Below, one piece after another: positions 32,941-41,348 of a DNA stretch of 64,000 bases. Every line of letters starts with the position of its first letter. Positions within the stretch are counted from its first letter, which is position 1. The DNA is from Paralithodes platypus. Its lineage: Eukaryota > Arthropoda > Malacostraca > Decapoda > Lithodidae. The notes under the pieces are model-generated. The model was not told where the DNA came from, did no database searches, and saw nothing but the letters and a program-made list of their open reading frames with translations. The translations under genes were made by a program, and so were the position numbers. The stretch is taken from NCBI GenBank assembly GCA_032716605.1, contig CM064545.1, positions 14,979,903 to 15,043,902 of the forward strand, written 5' to 3'.

Positions 32941-33294
32941 ATATATGCAAAAAGTTTTCGGATATTCTCGCCGAGGTATTCGCCGAACCATCGCTTAATT
33001 CGCCGAAGACGTAGCAGAACATACGCCGAGGATTCGTTCATCCTTCGTATTATTTTATTCAAATGTGACAGTTCTCGCCGAGGTCATCGGCGAACCATCG
33101 CTCAATTTGCCGATGACGTCGCATAATGTCGCTGATTCGTCTATTAATCGGCGACATCGTCGCCGAGTGTAAACTTGTCAACGGTTTTTAACGGTCAAAA
33201 TCGTTGACGTCTTACAAATTCGTTGCGAATTGACAAGACTATGTCCTCGGCGACGAAAATCGTATGAAATCGCATAAGTGGGAAAGGGGCATAA

Positions 33295-34441
33295 GTGGCG
33301 AGCGTAGCGAGCCTTTGCAGCTGGGTGGTTTGCCCAAAGTTTGTTTTGAAAATGTGGCTCATTTAGGGCATTCTGAGGCTTATGGAGGGATAATATTTTA
33401 TTTGTTTTACTTGATATTCAATATAGTCAGATTGATGAGAAATAGAGTAAAACAACATTCCTGGGTTAAATACGATCTTTTATGAGTCACCTGAGGAATG
33501 AGGGGCTGCTCTGAAAAGGGTTACCTGAAGTATTGGCATAAATAAAGTCCTAGATTGGAGCTGAACTATGTGTGGAACTCTCGGTCTGTAGGGTTTATAT
33601 CCATGTAGGCTAGGTTTAACAGATGATTACGGAATTGGAAAAAAAAACAATCTGAGTTTCAGATGAACTTTCTTTTTATTTGAAAGTACACTAATCCTAG
33701 CGGAGTATATGCACATTAATTATTACTCTTATATAATACTTATAATGTGATTGTACAAAATGAGATATAGAACAGAAAATTGAAGGAATAATTACAGTAA
33801 ACCATAATGAAGCTGAGTATCACAGTTACTGCAGTTCTCAACATGTAAATACGACGAATAATAGCGGTGAACCAAATATATTCATAAATGAATCAGTCGG
33901 ACCGTACCTCCTTTCCTTTCCTGTCATTTAGTGAACTTACCGGGGAAGTAAGCAGGTGACTCCCGAGGCTGGATTTTCCTCCAGTGTTTGTCAACAATGA
34001 ACAGTAGAACGTTCGAATCTTGAAATTATAGCATTCGAAACTGAATGATAAAGACTGAAGCATTATCTTATTGATGATCTCATGTATAACAACTCTATAT
34101 TAAAAATTAGATTGAAGTATAAGTATCTTAGTATTGTCTGATATCAGAAATAAAGGACGTCACATATATAAAATATACAATTTGTTGTTTCAAAGAAAAT
34201 CAAGTATTCCCAATAATTTAATGGGGTAACTTATATTTTCCTTTAAAATATTGACATAAGATTTTTTTATAACTATATAATAATACTTTATATATATATA
34301 TATTATTTTTCTGAGCAGGTTTTTTTTTTTTTTGGGGGGGGGGGGGGGGGGGTCCGGGACCCCCAAGCCCCCCCCCCCCCCCTGGATCCGCCCCTGTAGC
34401 AGTGTTTCGGGCTATGATGTAGGGCAAGTGTAGCCGCCCCT
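33295..34441. other. Non-coding stretch ending in G/C homopolymers
   Basis: No gene is supported. 34321-34382 holds T, G and C runs followed by CCTGGATCCGCCCCTG ending at 34396. This is the mirror of CAGGGGAGGATCCAGG at 31085 and could be the end of a CAGGG-type MITE, but the outside bases of the two do not match as a target duplication. Confidence 0.4.
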
Positions 34442-34445
34442 TTAA

Positions 34446-34653
34446 CCCCTTCTATACTGGCGACGTCTGTTTAACTTAATTCTGGCTACTATTAGACGAT
34501 TTTATTCAGTATAATAAGAGCCTCCAGCAATCAACAGTCTTCGAACTATCTCGCTTAACACATTTTATTACCACATATCTTAAAATATACCGCACATAAT
34601 CGTCTAAATATAACAATAATAAAATTAAAAAGACGTCGCCGGTACAGAAGGGG
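34446..34653. mobile_element. TTAA-target MITE, family 3
   Basis: The terminal inverted repeats are about 23 bases (CCCCTTCTATACTGGCGACG at the left, the right complement with two differences), flanked by TTAA at 34442-34445 and 34654-34657. Inside, TCTGGCTACTATTAGACGAT and the following TTTATTCAG pair with the complement near 34590. It has no coding capacity. Confidence 0.85.
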
Positions 34654-34914
34654 TTAAACAATGCAAAAGACTACCTGCAGCTTCCTACTTTGCTCAGTAA
34701 TCCATTATGATTAACATATCTGACCGTTTTTTTGGCTTAGTTCCTACACACACTCGCTTTACGTTCTGACATTTTCATACAGTACACATCGAATATGTAC
34801 AAAACCAAACCATGGCGTGAATATAATTAGAAACAAATTAATTGACAATGTGCATGCGTTTATTTACGTAGGCAGAAGCACTTTCATTATTTCTTGGAGT
34901 AATTATAAATTGTA

Positions 34915-36671
34915 CACTCGGATACCATAGTTTCTAGCCCACTCCTCTCTGGCAAGAGGTGAGGCCAGGACCCTTACTGAACGGCGGCCCACAGTGATGG
35001 TTAGGGGTGGGGTTGGGGGGGAGAGGGCAACGCACACACGAACACACTGTGAAGCATTTGTGTGAAGCAATCCAGGAAGCTATATCTTTGTTGGTTACTT
35101 TCTTGTAGTTATTTGATATTTGTTCGCATCATTTTGCATTATTTAAAATCCTTTATTCCAAATTATTGAAAACAAACATATGCAATATGTTCTTTAGCAT
35201 AATTAAGTATAACTACTGGTGTGAACCATTAGTTATTACTTATTAGGTAGTGCAGTTCCTATTATTAGCAAAATTGAAGTTCAGGGAAGGCTTCAAAATA
35301 GATCAGTATAGATATGGCAGACTGGAACACACACACTCACAGAGAGATAGAGAGAGAGAAGGATAGTGTGTGTGTGTGTAGGGGGGGGGGGGGAACAGAC
35401 TGGGAGGCAGAGAAACAGGGAGGGGGTGAGATGTGGTTGTGGTGGTGAGAGGCAAAGAGGTAGCGAGATAGAGTGAAAGGGAGGTGTTGGAAAGGAAATA
35501 TGGAATAGGAATACGATAGAACTTCATTAGAAACATTTGTGTGTGTGTGTGTGTGTGTGTGTGAATAACTAATCATAGTCATATATGCCATTGGTAACTT
35601 TCTGAATTATATCTTTCATATAGGTTAATTAGTATAACAATTTAAAGATTTTCATTATCCTTACTGTTAGAGAAGTTTCATTCCTACACAGGTAAAGCAA
35701 TACCCATGAATACAACTTCAGTCTGAAGCATGTTGTGTGATTCGTAGGGTTCACTTTAAACCTACAGTACGCGCATGGATTGTTTTCTTGATAGAAGCAT
35801 GTTTCCTCTATACATAATAATGTTAACATAATTGTGAGATGAAAAAGTAATGTAATAAATACCAAGACAATATATATTAACATACATTTATATGAATATA
35901 AATAGTAAGACGTTAATATGAACTCAGAGAGAAAGTGAGAGAGATGCAGGGAAAAAAGGAGTATCTATATTATTAAATCAGTTCGTGTGTCTGTTTGTCT
36001 GTGTGTTCTTAATAGGCGGCCGCAGTTTTGGACCTGGGGTGCTGAAACTTTGCATATGGGTGTCGATCGGAGGCCTCCGATCGAAAGGTGTATTGAATGA
36101 AAGTTGTTCGCAGCCCCCCAAAATGGGGGTACTGATGAGGTCAGATCCAACATCGGAGGTCATTTAGCGGCCGAAATCGAGGTCGCCGTTTAATGAGGCA
36201 CAGGGAGGTCGAGGCCGGTGATTATGGTAGTAGTAGTATTGTGATGATTGTGGTAGTAGTGATTGATGATGGTGATTATGGTAGTAGTAGTGGTGGTAGT
36301 AGTGATGGTGATTATGGTGGTACAGTATTGGTTAAATAGATGTTTCATGTGTTCATAAATAAATGGTAGAATTTAAACCCGGGCAATGCCGTATCAGTTA
36401 AATCTTGGCTATGGCACTTGTATCTAAGTAATAATAATAATAATAATAATAATGATAGTTGCAATAATAATAATCTTAGATAAATGTCATACTTATTTGT
36501 GAGGCTAAGGCAGGATTCAAAGTCCTCAAATTCTTCACAGTGTGTTAGTGTGTGTGTTGCCCTCTCCCCTTAACCCCACCCCTAACTATCACTGTGGGCC
36601 GCCGTCCAGTAAGGGTCCTGGCCTCACCTCTTGCCAGAGAGAAGTGGGCTAGAGACCATGGTATCCGAGTG
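34915..36671. mobile_element. 1.76-kb non-autonomous element with 142-bp terminal inverted repeats
   Basis: 34915-35056 and 36530-36671 are inverted copies starting CACTCGGATACCAT. TA on both outer sides fits a Tc1/mariner-type TA target, although GTAC on both sides is equally readable as a four-base duplication. No transposase is present. The interior holds GA- and GT-rich simple repeats (35330-35400, 35539-35562), a TAG/GAT-rich stretch (36222-36325) and an AAT array (36429-36454). The antisense frame at 35629-35883 has no recognisable content. Confidence 0.75.
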
Positions 36672-36735
36672 TACCTAAGAAAATGACCATCAAATACGAG
36701 TTTCTCGTACTTGTCATAAGGAATTACTCACTTAA

Positions 36736-36941
36736 CCCTCTGAGGATCGATGACGCATTTCTTTTCTGTTTTCTGGCTATTATTTGACGATTTTATTTAA
36801 ATGAGGAAGGGTATATGGAAGTCAGAGCGTTGATTGAGACAATTTTTGCTCTTTTTAACTACCACAGATCTTTCGTAAGCTGAATAAAATCATCTAATGT
36901 TAGCCAGAAAAAAAGTATATATAGGTCTATATATATATACT

Positions 36942-36986
<45 letters not shown>
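36736..36986. mobile_element. Half of a family-3-like TTAA MITE ending in a TA array
   Basis: TTAACCCTCTGAGGATCG at 36732 starts a block whose TCTGGCTATTATTTGACGAT and internal complement (ATCATCTAATGTTAGCCAG) match the plan of the MITE at 34446. The expected right end is missing and replaced by a TA repeat (36942-36986). Confidence 0.5.
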
Positions 36987-36991
<5 letters not shown>

Positions 36992-37429
36992 TAAAATACC
37001 CTCATTGTTCCCTGATTAAATAGCATTGTATAAATATTCCCATATTAAAAAATATGCTACAGGGGGGCAATGCCTAGTGAGTTAATTGCTCAATTGGTGG
37101 CGTTCTGAGAGTGTGGGTCCGAGTGTGGGGGGTGAGACTGTGAAGCGCAGAGGCGAGGCGGCTTCAGAGATGCAGTTGCTTCGAGCCGTGAGGCTTTGCA
37201 TGTCTCACTCCCTAGACTGGAGCAAGACCTCACGGGCCTCACCATGTTGAGTGGTAGAGTATAAAGGCTATCAGCCTATGCCCGAGAGGGAGTAGTTGGA
37301 ATATAGAAAAAAAAAAAAAAAATATATATATATAAATATATATATATAATTTTCCACACATAAATATTTCCTTATCCCGTTATCTGTGATTTTACGTATC
37401 AAAGTATAAAATAGTATGACTGAAAAGTG
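36987..37429. other. Non-coding stretch
   Basis: I see no gene or element. There is an A run followed by a TATA repeat at 37305-37348. Confidence 0.4.
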
Positions 37430-37913
37430 TATATAAAGTAGAAACGCCCTCCGCCAATCACCGCGCTCCCTTTTGCTTAATTGCAAAGCCAGCTGATTTT
37501 GACAGCTCACGGTTGCAATGTGCCAGGCCCCACCCACCAGCCAATCAGCGGCCTCCATTATCGTAGCGCGAAGCTGGACTTCCTACTCCCCCTCAGAAGT
37601 CACTCTCTTTCTTTGCTCGAAGAACTCCTTCTGATTATCCTTTGAGTAATACCTCGGTGCCAGCCCTGTACTCCCGTAAGCCACCAAAAGAGGGTTATAA
37701 TCAACTTCCTGGAACTTACTATGAAGAGAAGAGAGAGGAGATGAAGGAAGTAAAAGTCAGTGCGAACGTACTGCCGGGCGAGCCCACCAACCAATCACAG
37801 CGCGCGAGAGCGGGAGGCCAGAGTATAAAGGTAGCCGCGCGCGGACTACTCCTGCTCCTGCTCTCTCCTGATTGGCTACAACTCTCCACCTATCCCTTAC
37901 CACCAAAACCATC
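37430..37913 (+). promoter_or_regulatory. CCAAT/TATA/Y-box promoter of the cold-shock-domain gene
   Basis: TATAAAG at 37824-37830 is followed 84 bases later by the ATG. CCAAT occurs at about 37455 (GCCAATCACC), 37540 (GCCAATCAGCGG) and 37791 (ACCAATCACAG). A canonical Y-box, CTGATTGGC, lies at 37869-37877 in the presumed leader. A second TATA-like motif (TATATAAAG) is at 37431. The GC-rich CGCGCG stretch around 37800-37845 stands out from the AT-rich surroundings. Confidence 0.6.
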
Positions 37914-38756
37914 ATGCTTCCAGCAGCCCCCACCTGCTTTGCTGGCCATGTTAAATGGTTTAACTACAAAAAGGGAATGGGCTTTATCAGCCAACAGGAG
38001 GGAGGAGACATCTTTGTACATAGAAGGAGCATATCTCGCCCCAATCCACTCCACGCTCTGCCCTCTCTTGGTGACGGAGAGAGGGTAGAGTTTACCATCA
38101 AAAAGGGGAAGAAGGGAATGGAGGCACATCGAGTATCTGGACCCAAGGGTGACTGTGTGAAGGGATCGGTGCATGCCAGGAAGAGGGAGGAGAAGGCAAG
38201 AGTAGAGCAGCCATCTTGTGACAAGGACTCAATCATCAAAATCATTGTCACCACAGCCACTGCTCTTGCTGGTGGGGACATCAACCTCCTAAGGGTGTAT
38301 CTCCCTGCTCTCCTACAAGCTAACAACTTGCCCTCTATTATCATCCCAGACATGCACTCCACCAAAATCACTCGTCCACAGGCTCCCCAACAACGTCCAA
38401 GACAGCAGCCACGGAAACGCCTGAACATCTCCAAACCAATCAATAGGAGCAGCCTTCCACCACCTCCTCCTGCAGTCTCGGCATCGCCACCTCCATCAGC
38501 AGTCAACATCACCGGACCAGTAGCAGCCTCGACTCCAGCACCTGCCACCATTGATCATCCGGTGGCACTTCCCTCCACGTCGTCTGAGTACACTGTGTCC
38601 ACCATAGGAGAAATAGTCGACGTGGAGACGATCGAGGAAGAAGGAGTCAAGGATGCAGCAGCAAGAGGACGTCCCCCCCTGAATCACCTTTATGGAGAAC
38701 CATTTTGGGGAACACCGAAGCAACCCCTGATTCATCTTTTACACCAGAGCAAGTAG
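37914..38756 (+). CDS. Cold-shock-domain protein, Y-box type, single exon
   Basis: The ATG at 37914 follows ACCATC and gives 280 residues. The longer frame begins at a TTG codon and is not preferred. Residues 9-80 form a cold-shock domain with VKWFNYKKGMGFIS (RNP1 region) and DIFVH (RNP2); LGDGERVEFTI and KGMEAHRVSGPKG match Y-box proteins better than LIN28. A helical segment (104-146) with a QANNLPSIIIPD end follows, then a Pro/Gln/Arg-rich tail. CSD proteins bind single-stranded nucleic acid in mRNA control. The helical segment resembles residues 279-321 of the LINE gag starting at 39859. After a CCCCCC run at about 38675 another frame encodes a plausible C-terminus (SFTPEQVEGL to a stop at 38869), so a frameshift may have changed the true end. 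Host gene, retrogene or LINE-related ORF1 remain possible. Confidence 0.8.
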   Translation: MLPAAPTCFAGHVKWFNYKKGMGFISQQEGGDIFVHRRSISRPNPLHALPSLGDGERVEFTIKKGKKGMEAHRVSGPKGDCVKGSVHARKREEKARVEQPSCDKDSIIKIIVTTATALAGGDINLLRVYLPALLQANNLPSIIIPDMHSTKITRPQAPQQRPRQQPRKRLNISKPINRSSLPPPPPAVSASPPPSAVNITGPVAASTPAPATIDHPVALPSTSSEYTVSTIGEIVDVETIEEEGVKDAAARGRPPLNHLYGEPFWGTPKQPLIHLLHQSK

Positions 38757-39050
38757 AAGGTCTAAGGATCTTCCAAAGTCAGCTGTTCAAGATCAGGAGC
38801 TCCAAGAAAAACCCAAAAAGATCGAGAAAGACCTTCAACATGGAAGAATTCGTTAAACACCAACATTAACACCATCGACTTCTTCACCACCACCATCAAC
38901 ACCACCATCTCCTGCCTTCATCTTGCAGCCTCCCAGCCCCCTTCTTGGCAAGCCATACTGATCCAGCCCAATACTCAACTCACGCACGTTGGGTCAAGCC
39001 CCGACACTCTATTTGCTCTCACTTTTACCACTGTCTCTCCTACTTAACCA

Positions 39051-39056
39051 ATAAAA
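39051..39056 (+). terminator. Poly(A) signal of the cold-shock-domain gene
   Basis: AATAAA lies about 295 bases after the annotated stop, followed by a pyrimidine-rich region. It makes a compact transcription unit of about 1.2 kb with the TATA box at 37824. Confidence 0.5.
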
Positions 39057-39858
39057 ACTTCCCTTCTTTCACCCTCACCCACCTTTTCTATATTAATTTG
39101 AATTGAATTGACTCCCACCTGCCTGCCTGCCTGCAACACCACTCTCTCTTCACCTCCACCTCCTGGTCAATTCGCCGCTGGCCTGTTCACTTCAGCGACT
39201 CTGAAACTTTTACTCTTGTCGATTTGTCGACCTTTTAATGGAGTTTTGGCCATTTCTGGACTCTGTTTTTTTTTACTCTTGAAGATTTTTCTTCATTTTA
39301 GTACTTTTTAGCTGGACTCAGGAAATTTTACTCTTGAGTCTGCTTTTTGGTCTCTGCCGTTTTTTACCTGGACTGGTTTCAGCACCCTTTTTTTTTTTTT
39401 TATTACTTGCCCATCCCACCCAGTAGACGCTACCTTCTTTAGTACCGAATCGAACCCTGAAGGGCCACCGCAGGGTGGTTCCATGAGGGGGGCTCATTAG
39501 GAGCTGAGGGAGTAAAAGTTGGCAGCAGGGTATTGTTAGGGGTTAGACGCTCCAGTGGCACTGGTACCCAAACACCATTCGACAGCCTCTAAAGGCTGGT
39601 GGTTAAGGGGTGCTGGCAGCCCAAGGCGCTAGGCAGGTTTAGCTAACAGGTGTCATCCGTAGGGTGACACTAAGGGCACTTAGGATTAGGTTTTATCTTT
39701 GCTGAAATCAGTGCAGGGATTAGGCGGTGGGTGGCCTGAGTGCTTTTAAGTTTTAACTTTGCACCTTTATTTTATTTTGTTTTTAACAGGACCTTGAACA
39801 GAGTTCAAATTGTTTTTATATACTGCCCCATACTATGAAAAAGCAAGTATAAATCAAA

Positions 39859-41337
39859 ATGGCATCCAAAATACGACTCAAGATAATAGACAGAGACAAA
39901 AACACCTCAATACAGAAAATAACAGAAATAGCATATGGCCACCTAAAAGTAGCTTTTGCCAAGTTTTACACAACTAATGATGGCTATAAAGCAGTGTGCA
40001 GCAAAGAACAAGATGCAGACACACTGCTACAAGAACGGTCTCAAAAATTGTTTGAGGATAATGGCATTAAGATTATCATTCCACCAGAAGTCAATGCCAA
40101 GAGAACCATAATAATAAAGCAGCTGGACAAACATATAGGCAGTCACTCCTCTGAAGAATTAAAAGCGGAACTTGAAGATAAAAACCAGTGGCTGAAATTA
40201 GACGAAGTTATAAAAATCAAGGACCTGACACATATCATAAAAATCAGGGTTAAAGAGACCGCCATGACCAACACGATTCTGGAGAGGGGAATACTGGCCT
40301 TCAACATGAGTATAACACCACAACAATGCTCACAAGAGGAGTACCACCATATCCTAACTTGTTTCAAGTGTTACAAGATGGAAGACCATGCCCAGAAAGA
40401 TTGCAACCTCGAAGAACTAGTTTGCTCAGAATGCGCAGAAACCGGTCATACTTTCACAAACTGTAACAATAATTTCAAAGCATGTCTAAATTGCATAAGA
40501 GAAGGCAGACCCAGATTTGAACATCGGACTTTGGCTATGGCATTTCCGTTAAGGAAAGACATTATTAAAAGAAGACAAGAACAAAAACAACAAGACAAGC
40601 TGGAAAAGGAGAACAAAACAATAGCAGAAGTAGTTAAGGCTGCCACAAAAGAAACTAAACAAGATAATCAAGTAAAACTCGAATTAAGCAGTATCACCCA
40701 CACTAAGATCCTCATTAGCATCATGCACGCTCATGCACTGAACCTGAGAAAACCCGGAACGTACAAAGACGAATTAAATAGAATGCTAAAAGAAAATCAA
40801 TTGCCCGAAATGTGGTTCCCTAGTAACCCTGATTCAGAGTCAGTCCTAGGTGCTTCCTATGTTGAAAAGCAAGGGGAAGAAGAAGAGATGGTTAACCCAG
40901 AGGATAATAACGAGTTGGTTGGAGCAACAGCTCTGGAAATTGAAGACACTGATGTAGAGCACCCACAAAGAAGACTAAGTTTACAAAAACCAGGAGCTAT
41001 CAACAAAGTTTTAAAGGATAAAGGACAACTAACAGGAGAAGGATCGTGGAAGGCAGACGATCTAGGGATGACAATTTATATGACCACCAACAGTAACTTT
41101 CCAACCCAAACCCCTGATTTGACTGAATTAACCAGAGGATTACTAAAGGATACCATCAAATGGACTTATACTAATAGATGTTTTGAAGAAAAACTAATTC
41201 TGGCTCTACTCCATCAAGGCAGAATAAAAATCTGCAAACACAACTTCAAGAAAACCGATGTAACTTCCTTCAAAAAGATCAGAAACGGATTGAGTGATAG
41301 GTCACCTGCCAAACAGCCTAACAAAAAGAGTAAATAA
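39859..41337 (+). CDS. LINE ORF1, Gag-like with CCHC knuckles
   Basis: This is an intact 492-codon frame. The N-terminal half holds a degenerate RNA-recognition-like region. Zinc clusters follow at residues 168-182 (CFKCYKMEDHAQKDC, with five rather than four residues before the His), 189-202 (CSECAETGHTFTNC) and a partial third at 209-212. Residues 225-275 are a basic, Lys/Gln-rich coiled segment. 279-321 (THTKILISIMHAHAL, KENQLPEMWFP) is a helical block resembling part of the upstream CSD protein. The tail is Lys-rich (AKQPNKKSK). Such proteins bind element RNA and form the ribonucleoprotein. The next ORF starts 12 bases downstream, as expected for linked translation. Confidence 0.85.
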   Translation: MASKIRLKIIDRDKNTSIQKITEIAYGHLKVAFAKFYTTNDGYKAVCSKEQDADTLLQERSQKLFEDNGIKIIIPPEVNAKRTIIIKQLDKHIGSHSSEELKAELEDKNQWLKLDEVIKIKDLTHIIKIRVKETAMTNTILERGILAFNMSITPQQCSQEEYHHILTCFKCYKMEDHAQKDCNLEELVCSECAETGHTFTNCNNNFKACLNCIREGRPRFEHRTLAMAFPLRKDIIKRRQEQKQQDKLEKENKTIAEVVKAATKETKQDNQVKLELSSITHTKILISIMHAHALNLRKPGTYKDELNRMLKENQLPEMWFPSNPDSESVLGASYVEKQGEEEEMVNPEDNNELVGATALEIEDTDVEHPQRRLSLQKPGAINKVLKDKGQLTGEGSWKADDLGMTIYMTTNSNFPTQTPDLTELTRGLLKDTIKWTYTNRCFEEKLILALLHQGRIKICKHNFKKTDVTSFKKIRNGLSDRSPAKQPNKKSK

Positions 41338-41348
41338 CTAATTATAAA

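Larger units (their letters stand above)
31152..33291. mobile_element. Non-autonomous Harbinger-like element with TAA target duplication
   Basis: The terminal inverted repeats are about 45 bases, with TGCCCCTTTCCCACTTATGC at the left and its complement at the right with one mismatch over the whole repeat. TAA is duplicated on both sides (31149-31151 and 33292-33294), the typical three-base target of PIF/Harbinger elements. Inside each end is an array of short ATCGC, TCGCA and TCGGCGA motifs. No transposase is present. The element contains a foldback block (31530-32795) and a TTAA MITE (32174-32653). Confidence 0.85.

Noticed and set aside
31085..34396. One CAGGG-ended hAT-like element spanning 31085-34396
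   Set aside because: The ends mirror each other over about 16 bases, but the outside bases do not form a target duplication and the inside is made of other elements with their own duplications.
34218..34427. 69-codon Gly/Pro/Lys frame
   Set aside because: It is produced by G, C and T homopolymers at 34321-34382.
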